Shown here: positions 15,152 to 24,251 of the stretch, one piece after another
Layout: each line of letters begins with the position of its first letter
Position numbering within the stretch: the first letter of the stretch is position 1
Assembly (NCBI GenBank): GCA_016710015.1
Contig: JADJLR010000008.1
Coordinates: forward strand, 124,001-188,000
Reading direction: 5' to 3'
Length of the DNA stretch: 64,000 nt
Origin: Flavobacteriales bacterium
GTDB lineage: Bacteria > Bacteroidota > Bacteroidia > Flavobacteriales_F > PHOS-HE28
Translations under genes and position numbers: made by a program
Notes under the pieces: model-generated
Database searches by the model: none
Seen by the model: only the letters and a program-made list of their open reading frames with translations
What the model was told of the DNA's origin: nothing

Positions 15152-15307
15152 TCCCCCGGGGGGGGGGGGCTTTTGGGGGGGGGGGGGGGGGGGGGCCCGG
15201 GGGGGGGTTTTTGGGCGGCCCCCGCCCCCCAGGAGAAAGGGGCCCCCCCCCCCCTCTTTTTTTTTGGGCCCCCGGGGGGGTCCCCCCGCGGGGGGGGGGA
15301 GGGGGGG
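15152..15307. other. Poly-G/C low-complexity artefact
   Basis: About 155 bases of almost pure G runs broken by a few C, T and A stretches. It joins two unrelated reading frames (tetR and aldehyde dehydrogenase) into one long proline/glycine-rich frame. It resembles no biological repeat I know and is most likely sequencing or assembly error; true sequence and length here are unknown. Confidence 0.85.
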
Positions 15308-15938
15308 ATTCGAAATTGTTTTCCGGGGTGGCCGGCACTCAATTCAGTAAGCGCGGGCAGGTGCTCCATGGCGAACTCCAGCGAATGGGCCATTTCGATG
15401 AGCGTGGTCGCGAAGGTGCGCGGGTGTTTGCATTTCCGATCACAGGCCTTCAGTTCCGCCGAGAGGTGCGCACACAGGTCCTTGTACGGCTGAAAGAGTT
15501 TCAGTTTGTTATCCTCGTCCACGTTCCGGTGCAGGAAGGATTTGGAGCCTTCCACGATCACCAGCGCACGCAGGTCCACCGGGTCCAGTTGGGCCGCCAT
15601 GGCATCCTTGGACCAGAGCCCGCACAATAAACGAATGTCCCCTGTAGGCGTTCCCAAGCATCCGGGAGCAAACGTCCTTCCTGCTGACAATGCGTATCCA
15701 ACCACATCCAATACAACTGGAAGTAGTACTGAAGCAAGCGCTGTTTGTTCGGAAAGTACTTGTAGATCGTAGCTTCCGTGCATTCTGCGCGTTCAGCGAG
15801 CTTCTTGAAGGTGAAGACCTCCAGACCAAGCTCGTTCATGAGAGCAAGTCCTTCCGAGAGGATCCGTTCCCCCACGACGGAAGTGCCCGGATCACGCAAG
15901 TGAAGGGTCGGGTCAGGGATCAATTGGTAATGGGCCAT
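15308..15938 (-). CDS. TetR-family regulator, frameshifted and truncated at 3' end
   Basis: ATG 15938 opens MAHYQLIPDPTLHLRDPGTS followed by an HTH: ILSEGLALMNELGLEVFTFK and AERAECTEATIYKYFPNKQR, the TetR recognition helix. After LQGTF the frame changes near 15614-15632; the downstream frame continues a normal TetR core (LLCGLWSKDAMAAQLDPVDL, IVEGSKSFLHRNVDEDNKL, SLEFAMEHLPALTEL). One missing base, probably a C in a TTCCG run, restores the protein. The 3' end dissolves into the poly-G tract. The likely target is its own promoter and the divergent ABC exporter operon 57 bases away. Confidence 0.75.
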
Positions 15939-15944
15939 GGGTGC

Positions 15945-15988
15945 CAAATATAGTATTACTTTAATTTGCGATTGCTTTACTACCTTTG
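15945..15988. promoter_or_regulatory. Divergent promoters of tetR and the ABC exporter operon
   Basis: On the minus strand TATATTTG (15945-15952) lies 7 bases before the tetR ATG. On the plus strand TACCTTTG (15981-15988) lies 6 bases before the ATG at 15995. Both fit the Bacteroidota -7 box and give almost leaderless transcripts. The AT-rich 28 bases between could hold the TetR operator. Confidence 0.65.
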
Positions 15989-15994
15989 CGCCCG

Positions 15995-17662
15995 ATGACG
16001 AACCCCATCACCCCTTGGCAGCGCCTTGGACGTCTGTTGCGCGTGGACAAGCGCGAGATCGGCCACATTTACCTGTATGCGCTTGTGGGCGGTGCCATCA
16101 GCCTTAGCCTACCGCTTGGCGTACAAGCCATCATCAACCTGATCAGCGGCGGACAGATCGCCACGAGCTGGGGTGTGCTCATCGCTTTCGTCACCGTCGG
16201 AGTTGGTTTCAGCGGAGCCCTGCAGGTGATGCAGTTGGCCTTGGCCGAGAATATCCAACAGCGCCTGTTCGCGCGCAGTGCGCTGGAGTTCGCATACCGG
16301 ATCCCGAGGGTAACGTATGACGCTGCCAGTGGCCGATACCTGCCTGAACTGGTGAACCGCTTCTTCGACACCATGACCGTGCAGAAGGGCTTGGCGAAGC
16401 TGCTCCTGGATATTCCATTAGCGATCCTTCAGATCGCGCTTTCCTTGATCCTTTTGGCGGTCTATCACCCTTTCTTCATCGCCTTCGGCCTATTCCTGGT
16501 CATTCTTCTCTTGCTCATATTCCGCTACACCGGCCAACGTGGATTGGCGACCAGCTTGGAGGAGAGTTCCTATAAGTACAAGGTGGCTTTCTGGCTGGAA
16601 GAACTCGGTCGGAACCAAGGCACTTTCAAAATGATCGGCCGGACCGATATGCCGCTGGAACGCACGGATGAACTGGTAGGGAAGTATGTCGACGCACGGA
16701 AAGCACATTTCAAGATACTCCTTGGCCAATACAGCGCCATGGTGGTCTTCAAGGTGGTGCTGACCCTTCTTCTGCTCGCTATCGGAGGAGCGTTGGTGAT
16801 GAATGAACAGATGAACCTCGGTCAATTCGTCGCAGCGGAGATCGTGATACTCTTGCTGATCAACGCCGTGGAAAAGATCATCCTGAACATCGCGAGCGTG
16901 TATGATGTGGTCACCGCATTGGAAAAGATCGGTCAGGTCACGGACATCGAATTGGAGCGCACCGGTGGGCTGCAGATCCTGTCCACGTCCGTGGACCAAG
17001 GACTTGAAGTACGCGTGAAAGACCTCCGATACCGATCGGGTTGGAGTGAACGCAATGTGCTCGATGGCCTGGACCTTCATTTGGCTCCTGGGGAAAAGGT
17101 CTGCATCGGTGGAACGACCGGTGCCGGGAGATCGACCTTGCTGCGCATATTGGGCGGAGGCATTCCGGCTGCCGCAGGCTCCGTCACCTTGGACGGTCAC
17201 TCGATGACCAGCTTGGACCTGGAGCATGTGCGCTCCATGATCGGCGATAGCTTGAGCGACGAGAACGTATTCTCCGGTTCGGTGATGGACAACATCACTG
17301 TTGGGCGGAAGTGGATCACGGAGGACCAATTGATCGAGGCCTGCAAAGTGACGGGCCTGTTCGACCAGCTCGCCATGTTGCCCCATGGCCTGCTCACACA
17401 ATTGGACCCACAAGGGGCGCGATTGCCGAGGAGCCTGGTGAAGCGCATCGTACTCGCACGCGGTATCATCGGAAAGCCCCGTCTGTTGCTTTTGGAAGAC
17501 AGCCTGAAGGACTGGGAGCCCGAACAGCGTGAGCAGTTGTTGGGCTGGATCACGGCTGCTGAACGCCCATGGACACTGTTGGTGGTCAGCAACGATAAGT
17601 GGGTACAGGAACGCTGCTCCCGGGTTTTGGAATTGAAGAACGGAAGGCTCGAATCACATTGA
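15995..17662 (+). CDS. ABC exporter (permease-ATPase fusion) with degenerate ATPase motifs
   Basis: A 555-residue exporter half-transporter: six membrane segments (residues ~20-330) then a nucleotide-binding domain (~340-550). It resembles type I secretion ATPases. Every ATPase motif is altered: Walker A is GGTTGAGRST (Arg for Lys), the signature reads GARLPRSLVKR instead of LSGGQ, Walker B is RLLLLEDS (Asp and Glu swapped) and the H-loop His is replaced in VVSNDKW. Relatives in this Bacteroidota family also lack LSGGQ, as I recall, but the Walker A change is more severe. ATG 15995 is chosen because the promoter box covers the upstream TTG. It is followed by hlyD- and tolC-like genes and is 3 bases from the adaptor gene. 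Confidence 0.82.
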   Translation: MTNPITPWQRLGRLLRVDKREIGHIYLYALVGGAISLSLPLGVQAIINLISGGQIATSWGVLIAFVTVGVGFSGALQVMQLALAENIQQRLFARSALEFAYRIPRVTYDAASGRYLPELVNRFFDTMTVQKGLAKLLLDIPLAILQIALSLILLAVYHPFFIAFGLFLVILLLLIFRYTGQRGLATSLEESSYKYKVAFWLEELGRNQGTFKMIGRTDMPLERTDELVGKYVDARKAHFKILLGQYSAMVVFKVVLTLLLLAIGGALVMNEQMNLGQFVAAEIVILLLINAVEKIILNIASVYDVVTALEKIGQVTDIELERTGGLQILSTSVDQGLEVRVKDLRYRSGWSERNVLDGLDLHLAPGEKVCIGGTTGAGRSTLLRILGGGIPAAAGSVTLDGHSMTSLDLEHVRSMIGDSLSDENVFSGSVMDNITVGRKWITEDQLIEACKVTGLFDQLAMLPHGLLTQLDPQGARLPRSLVKRIVLARGIIGKPRLLLLEDSLKDWEPEQREQLLGWITAAERPWTLLVVSNDKWVQERCSRVLELKNGRLESH

Positions 17663-17665
17663 TCC

Positions 17666-19024
17666 ATGTTGGACCTAAGCCCACAGAACCCCGTACCCGT
17701 TCTCGATCGAAGTTCGTTCGCGTCGTTCCGAACGATCGGCATCGCCAAGGCCAATGAGCTCTTTGCGAAATGGCTGATCGCGATCTGTATCCTTGTGCTG
17801 CTCGGAATGTTCCTGCCCTGGACACAGAACATCCGGGCGCGCGGCACCCTCACGAGCCTCTCCCCTGATCAGCGCCCGCAAACGCTACACTCCATCATTC
17901 CTGGTCGCTTGGAAGAATGGTTCGTGCAGGAAGGCCAATTGGTAGAGAAGGGCGATACGATCCTGCGCTTGAGCGAAGTGAAGGCGGAATACTTCGATCC
18001 GTTGTTGTTGGATCGGACACAGCAGCAGATCACCGCCAAGGAAATGACGGCGCGCAGCTATGACGAGAAGGTGCGTTCGCTGGATGCCCAGATCGATGCG
18101 CTGAGTGGTGGACTCCGGATCAAACTGGAACAGGCTCAGAACAAGATCCTACAGGCCGGACTGAAGATCCAAAGTGACAGTATCCGTGTGGTGGCGGCAC
18201 GCACAGAGATCAAAGTGGCCGACGACCAATACGCGCGGGGCGAGCAACAATTCAAGGAAGGACTTATCAGCAAGGTGGAATTGGAGAAACGCCAAGTGGC
18301 GCAGCAACGAGCAAATGCAACATTGATCGATGCGAAGAACAAGTTGCTGGAGGCCCGGAACGAATTGCTCAATGCTCAACTGGAAGTGAATGGTATCCGG
18401 AACGACTATCGCGACAAATTGAGCAAGGCCGAAAGTGAGAAGTTCGCCAGCATGAGCCAGTTCTTCACCACCGAAGGAGAAGTGAGCAAGATGCAAGTGG
18501 ACCTGGCGAATTTTACCGTGCGTGCCGGCAACTACTATGTGACCGCACCGCAGCAAGGCTACATCACCAAAGCGGTAGTGACAGGTATCGGCGAAACAGT
18601 GAAAGAAGGTGATGATCTCGTGACCATAATGCCTGCACGTTTCGACCTCGCGGTTGAGCTCTACGTACGCCCTATGGACATGCCGTTGGTCAACGCAGGT
18701 CAAAAGGTGCGCTTCATCTTCGACGGGTGGCCAAGCATCGTCTTCAGCGGGTGGCCGAACACCAGCTACGGCACCTTCGGTGGAACGGTCGTGGCGATAG
18801 ACAATTTCATCAGCCCGAACGGCAAGTACCGCATCCTTGTAGGTCCCGATCCGGATGATGACCAGTGGCCGAAAGCCTTGCGTGTAGGTGGCGGTGCCGT
18901 GGGATTCGCGCTGATGAGCGACGTGCCGATCTGGTATGAACTCTGGCGGCAGGTGAATGGATTCCCTCCGGACCTCTATACCGACGTGAAGGATGTGAGC
19001 ACCAAAGAGGACAAGGAAAAATGA
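17666..19024 (+). CDS. HlyD-family membrane fusion (adaptor) protein
   Basis: A 452-residue periplasmic adaptor: cytoplasmic N-terminus, one membrane helix (residues ~36-54, KWLIAICILVLLGMFLP), a lipoyl/barrel-sandwich half-motif (IIPGRLEEWFVQEGQLVEKG), a long coiled-coil hairpin (~100-290, rich in Q, K, E and A) and the second lipoyl half (VTAPQQGYITKAVVTGIGE) followed by a beta-barrel. It would bridge the inner-membrane ABC protein and TolC. The stop overlaps the tolC-like start by ATGA. Length is normal for the family. Confidence 0.88.
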   Translation: MLDLSPQNPVPVLDRSSFASFRTIGIAKANELFAKWLIAICILVLLGMFLPWTQNIRARGTLTSLSPDQRPQTLHSIIPGRLEEWFVQEGQLVEKGDTILRLSEVKAEYFDPLLLDRTQQQITAKEMTARSYDEKVRSLDAQIDALSGGLRIKLEQAQNKILQAGLKIQSDSIRVVAARTEIKVADDQYARGEQQFKEGLISKVELEKRQVAQQRANATLIDAKNKLLEARNELLNAQLEVNGIRNDYRDKLSKAESEKFASMSQFFTTEGEVSKMQVDLANFTVRAGNYYVTAPQQGYITKAVVTGIGETVKEGDDLVTIMPARFDLAVELYVRPMDMPLVNAGQKVRFIFDGWPSIVFSGWPNTSYGTFGGTVVAIDNFISPNGKYRILVGPDPDDDQWPKALRVGGGAVGFALMSDVPIWYELWRQVNGFPPDLYTDVKDVSTKEDKEK

Positions 19025-20451
19025 GAAGAATACTCCTGATAGGCCTGCTGATGAGCACTTGCGCTATGATGGCGCAGGTGCCCTCGAGCGGAACGCTTAC
19101 CCGGGAGACCTTTGTCCGCTTGGTGCTGGAGAACCACCCCATGGCCCGCCAAGCAGCGCTGCGCAATGAGTTCGGCGAAGCCAGTGTGCGTGGAGCACGC
19201 GGCGGATTCGACCCCATGGCAGTGGCCAGCTATACCGAGAAGCGATACGACGGCACCGACTATTTCGACCTGCTGGATGTCGGTTTGAAAGTACCTACCT
19301 GGTTCGGCGTGGAGCTCATCGGTGGCTTCCAGGACAACAGTGGCGTATACCTCGACCCGCAGAACACCACCACCGGCGATGGACTGGTGAAGGCGGGCGC
19401 TGAGGTGTCCATCGGCCAAGGTCTATTCATCGACCAACGGCGCGCGACACTCCGCAAGGCCCAAGCCTACCAGCGTGGAACAGAGGCCGAGCGCCAAGAG
19501 ATGTTGAACGCACTCTTGTTGGATGCTCTCAATGACCATACGGATTGGGTAGTGGCCTATGAACAACTGCGTATCAGCGACACCGCCGTGGTCCTCGCAC
19601 AACGCCGTTTCGATCAGGTGCGCGGCAGTTTCCGGGGTGGCGACAGACCTGGTATCGATACGCTGGAGGCCTTCCTTCAAGTGCAAGATCGGCAAATGCG
19701 CCAACAACAGGCCCAGCTCAACTTCCGAAACTCCGCCCTGCGCTTGAGCAACCATCTTTGGGACGATGCACAACGACCACTTGAGCTGCAGCCGGGTGTG
19801 GTACCGGTCTTGACCGACCTCGCTTCTCCGATCGTTTTCGCGCTGGCGGATAGTGCGATCGACCGTGCGATCGAGACCCATCCGAAGTTGCTTCGGACAC
19901 GAGCGAAACTGGACCAATTCGAGGTGGACACACGCTACCGCGCAGAGCTTCTAAAACCCCAACTGGACCTGCAGTACCTCTGGTTGGGGGGTGTAGGCGC
20001 AGTGAACAACGAAGCAGGAACAACACTCCTTGGCGAAGGACACCAACTCGGGGTCGGCTTCAAGATGCCATTGCTACTTCGCAAGGAGCGCGGGGAATTG
20101 AGCTTGGCAAAGCTCCGTTTGACCGATGCCGAACTTGGGCTGGAACGCGACCGGACAATGATCCGCAACAAGGTGCTGGAACGGTTGAATGACATTGCCA
20201 CGTTCAGGCGACAGACCGACCTCGGCGCGGACATGGTCACCAACTATTCCCGGTTACTGAGCGGTGAATCGCAGCGCTTCAGTCTTGGGGAGAGTTCGCT
20301 TTTCCTTGTCAATGGTCGCGAAGTTCCGCTTATCGAATCGCGCTTGAAACAGGTGGAATACCTGGCCAAACTGCGCAAGGCCTATTTCTCGTTGGACCAC
20401 GATGCAGGAACGCTCTGGCAGGCATGGTCCGTAAACACCCCGCAACCATGA
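19021..20451 (+). CDS. TolC-family outer-membrane efflux protein
   Basis: A 476-residue protein with a signal peptide (RRILLIGLLMSTCAMMAQ) and two TolC-type helical/beta repeats: FVRLVLENHPMARQAALRNE opens the first, and ETHPKLLRTRAKLDQFEVDT the second. The C-terminus ends in a long helix with SRLLSGESQRFSLGESSLFL. It completes an ABC-HlyD-TolC tripartite path across both membranes. Coupled at both ends (ATGA with the adaptor and ATGA with the next gene). A partial copy of its end lies at 23018-23194. Confidence 0.88.
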   Translation: MRRILLIGLLMSTCAMMAQVPSSGTLTRETFVRLVLENHPMARQAALRNEFGEASVRGARGGFDPMAVASYTEKRYDGTDYFDLLDVGLKVPTWFGVELIGGFQDNSGVYLDPQNTTTGDGLVKAGAEVSIGQGLFIDQRRATLRKAQAYQRGTEAERQEMLNALLLDALNDHTDWVVAYEQLRISDTAVVLAQRRFDQVRGSFRGGDRPGIDTLEAFLQVQDRQMRQQQAQLNFRNSALRLSNHLWDDAQRPLELQPGVVPVLTDLASPIVFALADSAIDRAIETHPKLLRTRAKLDQFEVDTRYRAELLKPQLDLQYLWLGGVGAVNNEAGTTLLGEGHQLGVGFKMPLLLRKERGELSLAKLRLTDAELGLERDRTMIRNKVLERLNDIATFRRQTDLGADMVTNYSRLLSGESQRFSLGESSLFLVNGREVPLIESRLKQVEYLAKLRKAYFSLDHDAGTLWQAWSVNTPQP

Positions 20452-20762
20452 TCCATGTGACCTTCCAAACACGCACCATCGAGGCGGCTGAAAAGCTTGC
20501 AGGGCATCTCATGGAACAACACCTCTTGCTCTTTCCCACCATCGATACCGACCATGAGGAGCTGACCTGGGTGAATCGGGCCTTGGAACGGACAAGCCAA
20601 CTGTTGCTACAGGGCATGAGCAAAGCATTGCTCTACCGCGACCTGGAGCGCGAAGCGTATGCCCTTTTAGGGGATGACCTTGTGCGCATGCACGCAGTAC
20701 CCGTGGTGAACATGGACCCGCACGCCCAGCAGGTGCTGTTGGAACAGACCGCAAAAGTTTAG
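20448..20762 (+). CDS. Small CutA-like protein (tentative)
   Basis: A 104-residue soluble protein beginning MIHVTFQTRTIEAAEKLAGH, with ELTWVNRALERTSQLLLQGM and the end MHAVPVVNMDPHAQQVLLEQ. The order (strand, helix, strand, helix, then a V-P-V-V-N strand) resembles the ferredoxin-like CutA fold, in which A-L-P-I-V-x-G-N-P closes the sheet. Similarity is weak and metal-binding residues cannot be named. ATG 20448 overlaps the tolC stop (ATGA), placing it in the exporter operon. Confidence 0.5.
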   Translation: MIHVTFQTRTIEAAEKLAGHLMEQHLLLFPTIDTDHEELTWVNRALERTSQLLLQGMSKALLYRDLEREAYALLGDDLVRMHAVPVVNMDPHAQQVLLEQTAKV

Positions 20763-20766
20763 GCCC

Positions 20767-22020
20767 ATGAGCATCCCGCACACCCTCCGATGCGTATTGC
20801 TCATGCTACTGAGCGTGTGTTCGATGGCCGCATCATACGGGCAATGGGGCAACCGCCTCGATGCCGTTCAGGAGATCCAACGGGGCGATAACCTGCTTCG
20901 GCAGGGTAACAGCGAACAAGCACTATTGGCATACACCAACGCCATCCAAAAGGATAACTCCTTCGCCGATGCGTACATGAAACGCGCCACATTGTACAGC
21001 CGACTTGGGCAGAACATGGCGGCCATAGCCGATATGGATAGGGCCCTGGAGCTGAACCCGTACAGCGAATACATCTACGACCGAAGGGCCAAAGTGAAGA
21101 TCCTTGCCAACGACCTGAAAGGCGCTGAAGCGGACATCAACAAGGCCGTTGAACTGAAACCCTACGATGACCTTTTGCGCGAAAGCCGCGTGGACACCTG
21201 GCTGGCCATCGGAGAGGTGGACAAGGCGATCCTGGAGATCGACACGCTTCTTGAACGCAGCCCAGGCGACCTGATGCTGATGATGAAGAAGGGCGTTGCC
21301 TTGTTGCAAAATGACCAACACGTAACGGCCTTGGAGGTCCTGGATGAAGCTGCCGAAAATGCGCCACGCTCGGCACTCGTGCAAGACCTACGTGGTGTTG
21401 CATTGATCCGGTCCGAGCGCTGGTCCGAGGCCTTGAAAGCGTTCGATACGGCCGTGAACCTCGACAGTACCTTCGATCTGGCATGGTTCAATAGAGCGCT
21501 TGTACACCGAAAGCTCGGCAACGTTCCGGAGGCCGATCGCGATATGGACAAAGCGCTGACCTTGGGCCGCGACAAGGCCCACATGTTCTTCCAACGGGCC
21601 CTGACAAGAAAACGAACGGGCGATCTTACCGGTGCACGAGCCGACTACGACAAAGCTTTGGAACTCGCACCTGACTACTTGGAAGCGCAGTACAATCGCG
21701 CCTTCGTGCGAAAGCAATTGGGCGACCACGCAGGGGCTTTTGATGATGCGGAAGCCTCGTTGCGCTCAGCTCCTGATGATCCTGATGCGTGGGTCATGAA
21801 AGGCAACTTGCACATGCTTTATGGTGAATTCATTGAAGCCATCGAATGCTTCGATCGGGGCCTATCCTTGGATCAAGGACATCAAAACGCCCTTTACAAC
21901 CGTGGATTGGCCTATCACATGCGCTACGATCCGCTTAGGGGCTGCGATGATCTGCGCAGAAGTGCCGACCTTGGATCGGAGCAGGCGCGTGATGCCATGC
22001 GGTATTTCTGTGCGTTCTGA
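20767..22020 (+). CDS. TPR-repeat protein
   Basis: A 417-residue protein with a signal peptide (LLMLLSVCSMAASYG) and about ten consecutive tetratricopeptide repeats filling residues ~30-410 (for example QGNSEQALLAYTNAIQKDNS and ARADYDKALELAPDYLEAQY). It should be periplasmic and serve as a protein-binding scaffold. It lies 4 bases after the CutA-like gene and 17 before the MscS-like gene, so it is part of the same operon. Its binding partner is not evident. Confidence 0.9.
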   Translation: MSIPHTLRCVLLMLLSVCSMAASYGQWGNRLDAVQEIQRGDNLLRQGNSEQALLAYTNAIQKDNSFADAYMKRATLYSRLGQNMAAIADMDRALELNPYSEYIYDRRAKVKILANDLKGAEADINKAVELKPYDDLLRESRVDTWLAIGEVDKAILEIDTLLERSPGDLMLMMKKGVALLQNDQHVTALEVLDEAAENAPRSALVQDLRGVALIRSERWSEALKAFDTAVNLDSTFDLAWFNRALVHRKLGNVPEADRDMDKALTLGRDKAHMFFQRALTRKRTGDLTGARADYDKALELAPDYLEAQYNRAFVRKQLGDHAGAFDDAEASLRSAPDDPDAWVMKGNLHMLYGEFIEAIECFDRGLSLDQGHQNALYNRGLAYHMRYDPLRGCDDLRRSADLGSEQARDAMRYFCAF

Positions 22021-22037
22021 ACCGATCACCTGTGATC

Positions 22038-22559
22038 ATGGACTTTCTCACCGCCCATCAGGAACAGTTCGTAGAGACCGCCGTCTGCGTATTCGCATTC
22101 TTGCTCTTGCGTCTCTTTGGGCACCGTATCGTGCGCAATGCCATCGTTCGTTCCTCCTTCAAGGCAAAAGAAGAAAAGGAGATCCTGCGCCTTTTGAATT
22201 TGTTCAACGCCGTTGTTTTCGCGATCGTGATCACCGCGATCTGGGGTGTGAAGCAGAGCGAGATCCTGATATTCGCCACCTCCGTGATCACTGTGCTCGG
22301 TGTGGCCTTCTTCGCGGAAATGTCCATTCTCTCGAACATCACGTCCTGCCTCGTGCTCTTCTTTCAGCATCCGATCAAGATAGGCGATACCCTTAAGGTG
22401 TATGACGAAGACGATGTCATCGAAGGCGAATTGATCGATATCACCTATTTCTTTGTTTTCATTCGCACCGTTGATCGGGGAACAGTGACCATACCCAACT
22501 CCGTATTGCTGAAATGTCCATTCTACGTGACGGAATCGACTGACAACCGGAAACAATGA
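22038..22559 (+). CDS. Small MscS-like mechanosensitive channel protein
   Basis: A 173-residue membrane protein with three hydrophobic segments (~15-30, 55-73, 78-98), then the MscS pore helix and beta-domain start: VLGVAFFAEMSILSNITSCL corresponds to the TM3 region, FFQHPIKIGDTLKVYDEDDV to the beta-domain entry and RGTVTIPNSVLLK to its end. The usual C-terminal alpha-beta domain is missing, but the stop is clean, so it is a short family member. ATG 22038 is preferred over the GTG at 22032. Last gene of the exporter operon. Confidence 0.82.
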   Translation: MDFLTAHQEQFVETAVCVFAFLLLRLFGHRIVRNAIVRSSFKAKEEKEILRLLNLFNAVVFAIVITAIWGVKQSEILIFATSVITVLGVAFFAEMSILSNITSCLVLFFQHPIKIGDTLKVYDEDDVIEGELIDITYFFVFIRTVDRGTVTIPNSVLLKCPFYVTESTDNRKQ

Positions 22560-23017
22560 GCCGTGCAAGGAACAAAGGTCCAGTGCTGGATGCCGCACAA
22601 CCCAACCCGACAGATGGACCGCGCTATTCCAAGGTCCAGTGATGGAACCAGCACATCACAGGATCGGTGCGTACAAAGAGTGTTTTGAACGTATCCCTGG
22701 AAATTCGCACTTCGAATTCGAGGCCGGATCCATTGTGGTGGCGTATCGCAGAAAGGGTAGGCGCGGATCGACCGCCACGGCGCGAAAATGGACGACCGGG
22801 TGCTTCCAAGAACGTCGCCTTTCATTCCAAAGGCACTTGGAAGACATGGTCCCCAGTGAAATGCCAAGATCTCTCGGATCCGAGCCAAGTGGAATTCGCA
22901 ACAATAGCTCGAAGCAGTTCATCTTAACGGGACCCTATGATGTCCCCGGTGTTACGGGTTGCGTCCGCCCAGGGAATGCGATCAAATCACCGCGCAGGAC
23001 GCGGACCCGGTCACAGC
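22560..23017. other. Gene-free stretch after the exporter operon
   Basis: No credible gene is seen in these ~460 bases; frames are short and unlike proteins. Two imperfect copies of AAGGTCCAGTG-TGGA occur at about 22575 and 22629. The segment appears to be decayed DNA preceding the tolC remnant. Confidence 0.5.
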
Positions 23018-23194
23018 ATGGTCGTGAACAGTGAACGACTGCTGAACGGAGAAATGCAACGCTTCAATTCGGGCGAGAACTCGCTCTTTCATGTGAACAG
23101 GCGGGAGGTCCCGTTGATCGAAACACGTTTGGGCAAAGCGCTTTTCGCCTTGGACCTCGATCCTGGGACACTTTGGGTCGTTCGGCAGCGATAG
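23018..23194 (+). pseudogene. tolC 3'-end remnant
   Basis: The frame MVVNSERLLNGEMQRFNSGE...REVPLIETRLG...LDPGTLW matches the last ~65 residues of the intact tolC-like gene (MVTNYSRLLSGESQRFSLGE...REVPLIESRLK...HDAGTLW) with an internal loss of about 11 codons. The upstream 400 codons are absent. Same orientation as the parent, about 2.6 kb downstream. Confidence 0.8.
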
Positions 23195-23263
23195 GGTCCG
23201 GCCCCGGATCGTCGTTCACGTCTGCCCGACACCCGCTCGGATGCCCAGTAAAGTGTTGTCCAC

Positions 23264-24127
23264 ATGATCGGGCTGGCACTGTACGATCACTTGTGTTTGC
23301 GTAGTGGCAGGTTCGTGTTACACGGCTTCCTCGTGCGATCGTTCACCGCCTTGTTGCGAACTTCCCGCCCACAAGCCATGTTCGCCGCCCTGTCACCACA
23401 GGCCTACGTCTACCTCCGTTACCCGATGTTGTCCTCGGGTGAGACCATGCTGTACCGTACCGTGCAACATCTCTGTTTCACCGGTGCATTGAAGGTGCGT
23501 TATGATGATGTTCGGATCAGATCAGACCGGGACCGCACAGTAAGGCGACTGTATTTGCAGCGCGACCCAGCGATAGGCGCCGCCACACCCAGCGAAGAAT
23601 TCGCACTCGGCTTTTTTCCGAAGGGCAAGAATCAGACACTCGCTGATGTGCGCCGTCGTTTCGAACGTGAGATCACCGATCACGAAGCCTTCAAATACGA
23701 TCTACTTTTCCCGGAATTACGCGAGTCCGGCTTGCTATCCGCGAAGCATTGGCGCACCGCGGACGGACGGGCCGCGCTACAGCGCACACGCGACCTGGTG
23801 TTCACCGTGGAACAGGACATCGGCCGGCGATTGGTCGGCGGATGGGAACGGTCGTTGAGGCATGTGCAGGCGCTGGGTAGCAGTATCGTGCTACTGAACG
23901 AGGATACCCGCGAAGAGCTGAAGCTTGGATCGCCCCGCAAAAAAGATCTGGTCGCGGTCTTTTCCATCCTCACCTACTTCGAGACCACGAGCACCACCTC
24001 GGGGTCCGATGGCTTTTATGGCGGTATGGGCGGTGGAGGTGGTTTCGGGGGAAGTGGCGGCGGAGGCGGTTTCGGTGGCTTCGGCGGGGGCGGCTTCGGT
24101 GTCGCCCTGTTGGGCATGCACGCCTAA
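23264..24127 (+). CDS. Hypothetical protein with glycine-rich tail
   Basis: A 287-residue protein. Its N-terminal part carries SPQAYVYLRYPMLSSGETML and YRTVQHLCFTGALKVRYDDV, then charged helical regions, and it ends in a Gly/Phe-rich tail (from ~250, alternating GGGG and FGG). A real start at 23378 (MFAALSPQAYVYL) is plausible because residues before it are less protein-like. Similar Gly-rich tails end TIGR04222/DUF2207-like membrane proteins, but no membrane helix is evident. Function unknown. It lies after the tolC remnant and convergent to the deoC remnant. Confidence 0.6.
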   Translation: MIGLALYDHLCLRSGRFVLHGFLVRSFTALLRTSRPQAMFAALSPQAYVYLRYPMLSSGETMLYRTVQHLCFTGALKVRYDDVRIRSDRDRTVRRLYLQRDPAIGAATPSEEFALGFFPKGKNQTLADVRRRFEREITDHEAFKYDLLFPELRESGLLSAKHWRTADGRAALQRTRDLVFTVEQDIGRRLVGGWERSLRHVQALGSSIVLLNEDTREELKLGSPRKKDLVAVFSILTYFETTSTTSGSDGFYGGMGGGGGFGGSGGGGGFGGFGGGGFGVALLGMHA

Positions 24128-24251
24128 ATGAACACAACGAATTGATGGGGTTGTAGGAAGTATCGGAGCAAAACGACCTCCCCCTGATCCGGGTCCGCTC
24201 ACCAGCAATGGGGGCCGGGCCCGCTCGTTCTGGGCCTGATCCACAGAGAAG

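Noticed and set aside
14068..15630. A 520-residue plus-strand frame opposite aldehyde dehydrogenase
   Set aside because: It is antisense to an unmistakable enzyme, has an acidic, low-information composition and includes the poly-G tract.
13771..15783. A single 670-residue frame covering TetR C-terminal and aldehyde dehydrogenase sequence
   Set aside because: The two parts belong to unrelated families and are joined only by the poly-G tract, read as proline/glycine; it is an artefact, so it was split.
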